Source: Parapristionchus giblindavisi (Eukaryota; Nematoda; Chromadorea; Rhabditida; Diplogasteridae). From it: a stretch of DNA of 64,000 bases. The stretch covers positions 19,188 to 83,187 of the forward strand of contig CALSFV010000157.1 in NCBI GenBank assembly GCA_943737045.1, read 5' to 3'. This document shows positions 49,348 to 60,407 of this stretch, piece by piece (the first letter of the stretch is position 1; each line of letters starts with the position of its first letter). The notes beneath the pieces were generated by a model. It did not search any database and was not told the origin of the DNA. It saw only the letters and a list, made by a program, of their open reading frames with translations. The position numbers and the translations under genes were made by a program.

Positions 49348-50301
49348 ATGTCTTGGTTGGTAGGAATATCATCGGCAGCAGCCCTTACGGCTACTTTCGT
49401 ATCTCTTCTTACAATCTCAACCATCGTCAATGACTTGACTTCTCTCCAAGAGGAGGTCTCAGGTGGAATGGGAGAGTTCAAGGTACTGTATATACCGTAT
49501 ACATATATAGTCAATAATTAATATTTGTAGATGATGACTGAGGAGTCATGGGCCCGTATGCTTAAACTCCACATCAACCCTACTGGATCGTCTGATGCTC
49601 CTCCTACTTTCGCTACTCTTCTCGGAAGAAACAAGCGTCAGGCAAACTCTCAGTGTAACTGTGGACCTTCATCTCGTGGATGCCCTGCTGGACCTCCCGG
49701 ACCTCCCGGAGTTCCTGGAGAACGCGGAAAGGACGGAAACCCTGGACAGCCCGGTCGTCAGGGAGCCAACGGAATCGCTCTTGCCGTTACCTACGAGATT
49801 CCCGGTGGCTGCATCAAGTGCCCCGCTGGACCTCCCGGACCTCCCGGAACTCCCGGATTCCAGGGACCCGCTGGACAGCCTGGCCGTCCCGGACTCAACG
49901 GACCTGCTGGAAACCCCGGACGTCCCGGAAGCGATGGACAGCCCGGATCCAACGGACCCGCTGGACGACCCGGAAAGGACGGAAGACCCGGACCCAACGG
50001 ACATGATGGAGTTGTCTACGCCCCTGGAGCCCCCGGAGCCCCTGGATCCGCTGGAAGACCTGGACCTAAAGGACCCGCCGGAAACAACGGATCCGAAGGA
50101 CGCCCAGGAAACGACGGAAGACCCGGACCCGATGGACGTCCTGGACAACCTGGTCGTGATGGACAATCTGGAGAGCCAGGACAAGATGGTTCTGATGGTC
50201 TTCCTGGAGCTGATGCTGCTTATTGCCCCTGCCCTGGACGTACATCAACCTTCACAGAGGCTGTTGTATCCGAGCCTGTATCTCAAGGATACAAGGCATA
50301 A
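49348..50301 (+). CDS. cuticle collagen, right copy
   Basis: Mirror image of 47479-48432. Exon 1 is 49348-49482, the intron 48 bp (GTACTG...TTTGTAG), and exon 2 49531-50301. The encoded 301-residue protein is identical to the left copy, including the RNKR site, the cysteine pairs flanking each Gly-X-Y block and the YCPCPGR end. Identity extends through the intron and more than 1 kb of non-coding flank, so the pair results from a recent duplication or continuing gene conversion rather than protein-level constraint. The arrangement is divergent, head to head, 915 bp between start codons. Confidence 0.95.
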
Positions 50302-51111
50302 GATTCTATCATGTGTATCTATCCATCTATCAATCATTATAAAATCATTCTCTCATGTTGTATTATCTACTATGAACATTCCAACACCACACTATTCTAT
50401 CTGAAAGTTCTTTCAAAGTCAGGCAGATGAAAGAAAGTATTCTAAAATAAAGAAATCAATATTATGCCAGATAATAAGTGTTATTCTTTGAATATCGGGC
50501 TGTGCTAGTAGTGATGTTTCTCGCTTCTCGATTTCTCGAATTTTTCTATTTCCCGGATTTTTTTTCAGAAAATTTCTCGATTTTTTCCTATTAATTTTCC
50601 ATGAATTATGAAATGTGTGCTTAATCTATACCCTTTAAGAGTTAAATTGAGCTTAGTATATTTAGTATGACATTGTATTATTGATTGCAATGAATCTCCA
50701 CGGCCAAGCTATTTCGCAAACAATATTTCCTTGTGTCGGCTTCAATAGTTTAAATATTCCGGTTTCATGTTTTTATTCCCTGCTATGCTTTTGTTTTGGA
50801 CTATGTTATCACCGATAAATGGTATTATTGATGAAAAAAATGAAATAGTCGAGAAAACCCATTTTCCAATATCCCATTTTCATTTTTATCGATTTCCCTC
50901 GAAGTTCTCGAAAAAAAACAAGAAATTCTCGTTTCTCGAAATATTCTTGAAATTTTTAATTTAAATGATATGATACATAAATATATATAAAGCCGAATGC
51001 AGAAATTTAATTGTAATTCTTATTCCCATTCTTAGTATATTTATGTAACTCTTTTGCTCTGAGCCTAAAATTCTACAACTCGGTTTAATTACCCAAGTTT
51101 GAGGTAATTAT

Positions 51112-51150
51112 GTCACTGATGATGGGTTGAGTATCCGAAACGCGTCTGAC
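51112..51150 (+). ncRNA. hammerhead-ribozyme-like motif (right copy)
   Basis: Stem I GTCA (51112-51115) pairs with TGAC (51147-51150). Core CTGATGA 51116-51122; stem II GGGT 51124-51127 with ATCC 51133-51136 (one G-T wobble) around a 5-nt loop; core GAAA 51137-51140; minimal stem III formed by A51140-T51145 and C51141-G51144; cleavage would follow C51146 in the GTC triplet. Invariant CUGANGA and GAAA are both present in order. Weak points: T51123 is bulged, and stem III has a 2-nt loop, as in the minimal type I hammerheads reported in Penelope-like and related retroelements, which act best as dimers. No retroelement protein is nearby. Confidence 0.5.
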
Positions 51151-51808
51151 CGATAAACTAGATGACCCAACTCTTCGTTTAACCTATGGCATAACCAAGC
51201 ACAATACTAACATACGATTCCACACAATGAAGATAACCCAGTATAACCACTTCAACCCGATATTGATTATAATATTCCACTTTTCCTATTATCAATGAAA
51301 GTCAAGTAATGATGATATCATTTTCAAAATCTTCCTATAGAATATAGAATCTCTTTAACTTTTTAAAATCAATAAACCACAGTATATCACTAATAATAAA
51401 GGGGCCTACAAATAATAAAACTTTTTCGTGTAAAATTTATTTGATCTTTTTGATTTTCAAAAATACAATTAGTTATGTAGAATCCCTCCGCTATTTCGTG
51501 CATATAACGCAAAAATTTGAATTAATTAATTTTTTCTCGATCAATCGAAGACACCTGAACTAGTGAGGTAATAATATTTTATATGTCTCTCCCATAGTTA
51601 TTATTTTTTAATATTTCGGTAAACGCTGTGAACAAGTAACTGCACACATGAACAATGAATATCACATTTTTTTCGGTGAAATCTTTGCTTAAATTTAAGC
51701 TTAGAAACTGAAACGGGTCAGGTTAAAAAGTCACCCGACATGAACTTACCGTAATTTAATTTAGAGCGCGCGAAAATTCGTTCCAATTGTTTTCGCGCAA
51801 ACAGCATT

Positions 51809-52018
51809 CTCCCGTTTTTGAACGGGCGATCGTCGGGAGATATGCGGGCGCCCGGCGGGCGAAATATCGCCCGCGGGCGATTTGAGGGCGATGTGCGGGC
51901 GAACGCCGGGCGTTAGCCGGACGATCACCGGTCGATAGGCGGGCGCCCGTCCGGCGCCCGCTTATCGACCGGCGATCGCCCGGCTAACGCCCGACGATCG
52001 CCCGTTCAAAAAGGGGAG
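51809..52018. mobile_element. 210-bp GC-rich palindromic element
   Basis: The left arm starts CTCCCGTTTTTGAACGGGCG and the right arm ends CCCGTTCAAAAAGGGGAG. The interior repeats GGGCGAT and ATCGCCC motifs with a second-order palindrome around 51945. It is about 65-70% GC, against roughly one third in its surroundings. It lies 85 bp before the start codon of the BAZ1-like gene. No coding capacity; probably a MITE. Confidence 0.75.
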
Positions 52019-52102
52019 TTTAACTCCGTCTATTTTTTTCAACTTTTTAATCGTTTTACTTAAATATCCTGCTTAATTATAATGGATTTTTTCTTGTTTA
52101 GG

Positions 52103-55100
52103 ATGCCCGTCACGGAGAAGGGCGAATACTGGAAGAAGAGTAGAGTTGCAGGAGGGGTTGAATATGCTCTCACAAAAGAATTCTTCAAAAATCAAGAGTA
52201 AGTAACACAGCTATCATGATTATATGATTATAATAATGCTTAGTGATATGGATGCTCGTGTAAAGGAATACAAGGCATCAATATGGAAACCTCGTCATGA
52301 GCCTGATATGCAATCATGTTGTTCATTCGAAAAAGCACTTTCATTGGAGATTGAAGCAATGGATACTTTAAAGGATCGAATTGAACATGTTCTTCTGTCT
52401 CATTTACTCATCAAAGTTCACCACAGTCAGTCAAACATCCGTTCGTTCGCTCTTATGGATTTACTTTTGAATTAGAGATAACATCATACATGTTTCCAAA
52501 AATTGCTCTAGCTACTATCTCTTCCCATATCTCTTTGCACTTATTCTAAATAGTATATTTATCAATGATTTATATAATACTGTTTAAGGTGCACATTCAT
52601 TCGATAACTTGATAGCTATGCTTCTAAAGAGTAGTCGTACATTCATAAAAGGAGAATCTGTTACAATGAAGGTTGATGATGAGTGAGTCTCTCCAGAGAT
52701 GTAGTTTTTCTTTATATAGAGAAAGATCGATAAGTAAAAGAGAAGAGGATTATTTATTTGAGGATCCGTACATGTATTGTAAGTGAAGTTGATGATGGAG
52801 GTAAATTGTATACAGTAAAAGATTGTGATCGATCAATTGCTCAAGTTCCTTCGGATAATCTTCGGTTAGATTATTTTTCTCTTCGTTATCAATATCTTTT
52901 ATTTAGTCGTTTAATTCCTCTTACGACATATGATGTGGAAACTCTCGTTCGTATAACTTGTACACAAGAGAAAGGTTATTATTTATTATTTGATAAGTTC
53001 ATTTAATAGTCTTTCATCATCCATTCTGTTTATCAAATGTTACTCTATACCCATTTGTTCTTTCTCTACCTTGGTTTATCTCTCTGCCTTCTTCTTCTTC
53101 ATCTCTTCTTGATTAGGTCGTCCATGGCTCGTAGATGAAATGTACAAGAAAGAGTTTGGAGTAAAAGAGAAACTCGCTCCTATATTCTGTAGACCAAATG
53201 GAGGAATGAAGGAAGGTTAGTATCGTTCCTTAGGCTAATTTAGATTGTAAATATTATAGAGAATAATGAATCTCCCATAAAGAAGAAGAGGGAGAGTAAT
53301 GATAGTTTGAAGGAGAATGGAGTAGATAAGAAGACTAAAAAGAGAATAGGAGATGATGAAAATGATATTGAAAAGAAGAAGATGAAGAAAGATAATGTTG
53401 ATTTGAAGAAGAAGGAGAAAGAAGAGAAGATGAAGATAAAGGAGGAAAAGATGAAAGTAAAAGAAGAAAAGAAACGGGAAAAAGAAGAAAAGAAGAAGGA
53501 AAAGGAAGCGAAGAAGGAGTTAAAAGAAGAGGGGAAAAAGAAGAAAGACACTAAGAAGGAAGAAAATAAGACGAATAATGTATGCTTTGATGTCCATATA
53601 TTTGTTTCATCTTAATATTATTGATTATAGGTAGATATTATTGATATGGATGAAGATGCACCTCTAATTAATATTATGGAAAAGAAACAAAAACAAGGAG
53701 TAAGTCTTATATTATATAGTATATGGTATATAATACATAGTGTTCCTACTTGACTGATTATGATGATATTAATTAAGTTCTTGGATAAGTTCATAGTTGG
53801 AATTACACCTGGATCTTCTCAATCATCAACACCAATTAGAAAGAAGAGATATGAAAAGATGTCAAAATCAGTTAGTTTCATTTATTTTTAGTTACTAAAT
53901 ATCGATTAAATGTGTATATTAAGATAGAAGATTGCCTTCCTGCTTATAAATCATTTGATCCTAACTTTATGGAGACATTTACTAATCTAGTTATTAATGT
54001 TCATGATAATGATATAGAGAAGATATTGAAGAAAGCTGAAGAGAAAGATGAAGAAATGAGAGATCCTATTGAGGTACTTTCTATATATTCAATCATTCAT
54101 CTATTATATTATTATAGATTGAATTGATTAAACTTATTCAATACAAGAAGACCGAGGCTACATTGTACGATAACTTGTATGTTTATTACCTCTTCATATA
54201 ATGAGATAGATAGTCATATAATGAGTATAATGAGGTTTAAACAAAATGTGTGGTGCAGTGTGATATATTATAAGCGAGAGATATTTGGCCAAAATTGTCA
54301 CCAATTGGATACCCTATCAATATGCTTCTCGAAGACCTGTTGGAAAGCCCCCTACTCGTTGGCGAGATTACCTAACAATAAGGAAGAGAATCGGAAAAGG
54401 ATGGTGGAATATGCCCTACTCCCAATGACTTACAACCATATCCCAGCACACCACAGTGTGAACCTTATGAACATTGATTGATTTGGAGAGTGTAACGAAA
54501 GCTATCAATCTTTTCGGTTACAAAATATCAATTTAGTTACTTTAATGAAGTTTAATTGTATCAATATTTCGATTTTATTTTGTGCATAAAAACACTTTTT
54601 TTAACATAAAGTACGTATATCACGCTATCTGAGAAAATCCACATAGGTGTGGTATCGATGAAAAATGAATTTTTCTGTTTTATGTATGATAATTACAGGC
54701 TCCATGAGTGAAGTACACTGGTACTTGGAAATTGCTTCCAATTGAAAATTCGCTTGAGGTTGTGACCACACAACGATTTGGCGCCTTTTCCTAAAAAGTT
54801 TATTTGGAATCCAATCGATGCGGGAGCGGGCTCAATCGAATCCTTAGCTAATTCTAAGAAACTATTGTCTAGGTGAGTTTTTTGATCAACGGACAACGAA
54901 GGCTGGAATCGGGAATTTTCGAAAAAAAATTCACATTTAATTAATTTTCACTATTTCACTATAACAAGCCTACAACTTTTTATTTGCTCAATCGCTTCTA
55001 AATATCATAACACATCTTCAGTTTGAAAATCATAATTTTTTAAAAATATGAATAATGCGAACAAATCGTTTTTATAACGAAAATCGTAATTATGGTGTGC

Positions 55101-58100
55101 ACCTACAGTAATCCCTAATCGCTCAATTTGGAAATTTGATAGTTTTAAACATATTTCACCGCTGTTCTTGACATGACTGAGGTATACGACTACTTCGGAG
55201 CGCACCTGCACGGTAAAGTGCTGGCCAATATTCTATGATATTTTGGTTTTTCAGCAATAACTTTCTTCGCAGTCAACCGTTTCTCTTTATTTTTTAGTAT
55301 GTTTGTATAAATGGTAAAATGGAATAATGATCCAATTTTTATCGATATTGGATCACAAACAACGAAATAGTGATCAATTTACGAAAAATGTCAATTTTCA
55401 TCAACATCAGCACTTGGGCACGGGTGCACTCCGAAGACGAGGAGTAGTCGTATACCTTAGTCACGTCAAGAACAGCGGTAAAATATGTTTAAAACTATCA
55501 AATTTCCAAATTGACCGATTAGGGATTACTGTAGGTGCACACCATAATTACGATTTTCGTTATAAAAACGATTTGTTCGCATTATTCATATTTTTAAAAA
55601 ATTATAATTTTCAAACTGAAGATGTGTTATGATATTTAGAAGCGATTGAGCAAATAAAAAGTTGTAGGCTTGTTATAGTGAAATAGTGAAAATTAATTAA
55701 ATGTGATTTTTTTTCGAAAATTCCCGATTCCAGCCTTCGTTGTCCGTTGATCAAAAAACTCACCTAGACAATAGTTTCTTAGAATTAGCTAAGGATTCGA
55801 TTGAGCCCACTCCCGCATCGATTGGATTCCAAATAAACTTTTTAGGAAAAGGCGCCAAATCGTTGTGTGGTCACCCCCTAAAGCGAATTTTCAATTGGAA
55901 GCAATTTCCAAGTACCAGTGTACTTCACTCATGGAGCCTGTAATTATCATACATAAAACAGAAAAATTCATTTTTCATCGATACCAAAAAATATTCCAGT
56001 TATTGAATTCTCTCAGATAGTGCTTTGTATATTATTTGTAGAAAGAAAATGCCTCGGAATGAAAGAAAAGAAGGTCGTGAAGATATTCAGAGGAGAATGA
56101 ATGAACATCCAATGAAGGAAATATATAATGAAATGAAGAATAAAGTCAGAGCTAATATGAGGATATTGAAAATACAAAAGGAAGCTCAAGAAATTGAACA
56201 AGTATCTATATATTTAATTCATTGATAATATTAATTTGATTATTAAGGAGAAAAGTATAGGATACAATATGTCATTGGGTAAATTGAAAGGATATGGTAC
56301 TCTTATGACATCTCCTTATTTCTCTCAATCTCTTATGATATCACAATTTGCATATGTTAGAGGATCTATATTTCCTAATAAATATCGATTGCCTATGACT
56401 GGTATGATATGGATTCATTCATTCATTGATATTGATATTTATTGTAGATGATTTGCTTGATGTTGTATCATTAAAAGGAGATGAGAAAATTGTTAAATCG
56501 ATCAAAGTTACTTTTCCCATTGTCAAAACTCTTTTTACTGCTATTCATTCATCCGAACGATTTGCTGTTAGTTTATCTTAGATTATCGTTATTTGATTAA
56601 CTTATCTTCATGTAGTCGATGTTCGATTAAATTGATTTGATAATTTCAGGATCGATTAATTTTTTGTGATACACCAATCGATAAAATGAATGTAACTGAA
56701 TATAATGTAATGGAGATGATTAGAGTATTGGTGAGTGGAGAGAAAAGATCAACAAAAGAAGAAAGAGAAGCAGCTAAAGATGAATCTAATAAAGAAGATG
56801 AGGTTTGAATATATAGAAGAATAGAGAATAGTAATGAATGATAGACTTCATTGTAGAATAAGGGAAAGAAAGAAGTGAAGAAGATATATAAGAAGAAAGA
56901 TGATGATGATGAAGATGAAGAAGATGAATCAAATGATGAAGAAGGAGAAGGAGAAGATAAGATTAATGAAGATGATGATGATGAAGCTATCAATGATATG
57001 AATGTTACTATGGTTGATGATGTAAGTCTTTATATTAATGTATTCATATCGATTGTACTCTATATTATAGAGTCAACGAGTTAGTCTATTGAATGCAATA
57101 GATGAATGTGATGGACAATGGAATAGATTAGATGGAGATAAACAATTGGATATTATTGATTTATTGATTCATTGTTATATTGATACGGAATTATATGAGA
57201 AGAAGAGTGAACAAGATCTAATCGATGAAAAAAGAGAATTGAAAAATGAAAAGAGTAAATTGATTGAAAAGATTGAAGAAGCTAAAGAAGAATGTAATAG
57301 ATTGGAAGCTAATGCTAAATCTAGAGAAGAGGCTGGATTAAGAAATACTCGGTTTGTATACAATATATTATAATTGATTATGATGATATTGCAGTGTTGA
57401 AAGTGGTAAAATTGATGAATTACATGAGATTATGAAGAAGCATGATACTAAGTTAATTGAAGTTAAACGACTATTGAAAGTATGTTATTGATTAATTGGA
57501 ATGAATATATTGATTGATTGAATAATTTAAGGAGACAGAATATGAATTATCAGTGGCTGAATCAAGTGTTAGATTAGATACATTAGGTAAAGATAGACAT
57601 GGTAGAATGTATTATCTTATGCCTCATGCTGCTGGTTTATTCATTCAATCAATTGGTTCACTTGAATGGATTCAATATAATGGAGATTATATATTCGGTA
57701 TCTTTATCTTTCAATATATCTAAATCATATCTAATCAGTAATATCAATTCGTCCATATTTAGTATTCGTTTCATTTCATATATTAATGTGTACAATAATT
57801 TTGATTTAAGATTATGTGAAAGGAGAAGAAGAATGGAGAATAGTGAGAGATATTGAAGAATGGAATGAATTAAAGACAATTCTATCAAATGGTACTCATG
57901 ATGAAAAGAAATTGGAAAAGAAATTAGAAAATGCAAAAGAAATATTTATTAAAGGATTAAAATGGATGAATGAGGTAATGGAAGAATGAATATATTTATC
58001 TAATGAATTCATTATTATAGGTATCTTTGAATAAGACAAGAGAATCTAATGAGAAAGATGAGAATATGGATATATCTACTATTCCCGAATCCATGTAATA

Positions 58101-60407
58101 TTAATATATCATTATATATTTCTTTTCTAATTGATGACTATTTGTGTTTTAAGTGAAACAGATATGTTTAATAATGGAAAGGATGAAATGAAAAAGTTGA
58201 TAGAGAAATTGGAAAATCATGAGCTTCTCAATATTAAAGATGTTAGTAGATTACTGAAGAAATGTCATGATTCTTCTCATTTCAAAGAACTGGTATATTT
58301 ATTGTTCTAATTGTTTTAATTATATTGTATATGATTATTACAATGAATTGATATATTAATTTCAGAAAGAAACTCTTGTCGATATCTTTAATACTTTAGT
58401 TGGTCCAACAAGGAATATGTTTTGTAAAGTATTCATATTATTTGATTCTGGTAACTTTATGTCTACAATATTATTTGAAAGAAGAATCAATAATATGAGT
58501 AGGGTAAGTATTTATTGTTTGTAGCTATTGCAATATATATTTATAGATTGGAGAAATTATTCTAATGTTGGAATTATTCAATGTTCGAATGAATTGGGAT
58601 TATGTAGAGAAAAAAAGAATGAAAGAAGAGAAGAATGTAGTAGTAGTTGATAATGAAGATGAAAGTGATGAAGAAGATAATTATAATAGAAGATCTAAAC
58701 GGAATAAGATTAATCGAGTCGTTAGTTATTTCATTTTCTTTTTATATGGTTACCAGAAATGATGGCTAAACTATTATCGCGCTACGATCAAGGGCTAATC
58801 TATGGTGGATTATCATATTCATGATGTTTCATATGCATTCATTTCAATTTGCATAACAATCGGATCATTTTGATGGGCGAAGAACAAGGATTTGCGTCTG
58901 AAAAATCTCTCATCGTCCTGAAAACGATTGTCCTTTTCTCCTACAAAAAGCCATTCACTGTGGAAAATATCTGCTACCCCAAAGCGATTTAGTGGGAGTG
59001 TGGTATATCCAGCATTTGTGAACCATCTATAAGGTTTCCTACTCTATTCAGTCTTCGTTTTGTGTCGGGTTCTGCATAAACCTCAACATCATTATTATTT
59101 TGGTAGATGTTGGCGTTACAATGACGAAGGAGGTTTAATTGAAATATGAAGTGGAAGTGATCCCAGTATCACTACTCTATCACCATTTGGATCTTCTAGA
59201 TCGATTGTGTAGGGGGTGGATCATCAATGGATCATAAAACGATTGGGAGATGGCCTATGGCAACAAATGTTGCACCATTGTTATCAGTAGGAGTGTACGG
59301 TATTGGGCTACCGTAACCGTCAGGAATCGCGAACTGATTTTTTCATGCAACCCATGACCCGGGGTTCATGGTTGAAAATGGCCGAAGTCGAAAAATTCAT
59401 GACGGACCGAGATCAAATACTAGTTGCCATTATATCAACAATGAGCAAACTTTTATCTTTCTGGATACCGTAACCCGAACAACCGTAATCGCACCGGGGT
59501 TTGCAATGAATTTCGCTACAATATTAAAGGGTACGGTAGCTAGATTACGGTAGTTCGAGTTACGATATCCAGAAAGATAAATGTTGGCTCACTATTGACT
59601 ATTATTATTATTTTATCACTACTATTATTTTATCTCGGGCCGTCATGAATTTTTCGACTTCGGCCATTTTCAACCATGAACCCCCGGTCATGGGTTGCAT
59701 GAAAAAATCTGTTCGCGATTCCTGACGGTTACGGTAGCCCAATACCGTACACTCCTACTGATAACAATGGTGCAACATTTGTTGCCATAGGCCATCTCCC
59801 AATCGTTTTATGATCCATTGGAAAAAATTTGTGTACTGGATCACAACTACAAAACGATTCAGAACTTGCGAAACTACCAATTTTCTCAAGTTCATGCATG
59901 CGAAAAAAGAAAAGCCTTCAAATCCCTAGACTTGAGAAGTTGATTGTTATCAACAAATTATTCCATGTTATCGGTGTAGCCATTATTTGAGGTCACACTA
60001 CACAATCATACTTCAATTATTTATTTCGTTTTTCTTGTAAACGAATCAAAATTATTTTTATTGATAATATTGTTTTTCTTTTCAGGATATAGGAGAATCA
60101 CAAGAAGTAAAGAATGTATTGAAGAAAGTAGTAGAAGCAGCATCTGGAAGACTATATTCAACTCTTTGTAGTCTTGAAATTGATGGAGCTAGATCGTTAA
60201 GAGATATTGAAGAAAGTGCTCATAGATTGAATATGTCTAGGTATATATCATTCATTCATACATATAAGGAATATTATTGGTTATAGATTAAAGAAAGAAT
60301 TGAATCGTAATATGATAGTATGGAGAGAAGAGATAGAAGATAGAATGCCTCATCGTCTAAATATGTTTGATAAATTTGTTCATACTGTTGAAGATATTAT
60401 TAATTGA
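52103..60407 (+). CDS. BAZ1/ACF1-like ISWI-complex chromatin remodelling subunit
   Basis: Nuclear, DNA- and ISWI-binding subunit of ACF/WICH-type remodellers. Start MPVTEKGEYWKKSRVAGG follows a TTGTTTAG acceptor (trans- or cis-splice). The WAC region is recognisable: EKALSLEIEAMDTLKDRIEH, LLSHLLIKVHHS, and SFDNLIAMLLKSSRTFIKGE, then PWLVDEMYKKEFGV. A Lys/Glu-rich linker spans 53280-53580. The DDT-like part is GYNMSLGKLKGYGTLMTSPY with VTFPIVKTLFTAIHSSERFA (56245-56570). The WHIM/WSD part has LDGDKQLDIIDLLIHCYI (57140) and LGKDRHGRMYYLMPHAAGLF (57580). The last exons (60086-60407) end HTVEDIIN. No PHD finger or bromodomain is visible before the stop or downstream in this window, which is short for the family. 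Introns include FB-A copy 5 and the foldback at 59225. Confidence 0.8.
54179..54570 (+). pseudogene. 3' fragment of a non-LTR retrotransposon
   Basis: In the intron after the exon ending ATLYDNL. One frame reads YASRRPVGKPPTRWRDYLTI, then GWWNMPYSQ and a stop. The GxPPTRWRD string followed by tryptophan residues is typical of the extreme C-terminus of LINE (RTE/CR1-type) polyproteins. 'ggtttaaacaaaatgtgtgg' precedes it without a coherent frame, so this is a truncated relic. Confidence 0.6.
54621..56026. mobile_element. foldback element FB-A, copy 5, in the BAZ1-like gene
   Basis: Ends CACGCTATCTGAGA and CTCAGATAGTGCTTT, with GTATAT on both sides (54615-54620 and 56027-56032). Nearly identical to copy 1. 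The outer arms have the same orientation (left GHNL, right GHPL), but the inner arms and loop are inverted: here the left inner frame reads NYDFQTEDVL and the right NYNFQTEDVL. It lies in the intron before the exon that starts KKMPRNERKEGRED. Confidence 0.9.
59225..59820. mobile_element. foldback element related to FB-E, in the last large BAZ1 intron
   Basis: Left end CAATGGATCATAAAACGATT, right end its complement at 59820. Arms of ~270 bp around a ~60-bp loop with 'ctacaatattaaagg'. It shares with 1140-1650 the segments 'tcagtaggagtgtacggtat', 'aatcgcgaactgatttttt' and 'ggttcatggttga', so FB-E and this copy are one family with different outer arms. It lies in the 1365-bp intron 58721-60085. 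Confidence 0.85.

Larger units (their letters stand above)
48986..51672. repeat. right arm of the 5.5-kb inverted duplication
   Basis: Inverted partner of 46110-48795. The final ~50 bp diverge ('cggtgaaatctttgctt' against 'ttgaagcaaaaatg'). GC content and gene order mirror the left arm. Confidence 0.92.

Noticed and set aside
53240..53551. Phe/Ser-rich minus-strand frame
   Set aside because: Shadow of the Lys/Glu-rich exon of the BAZ1-like gene.
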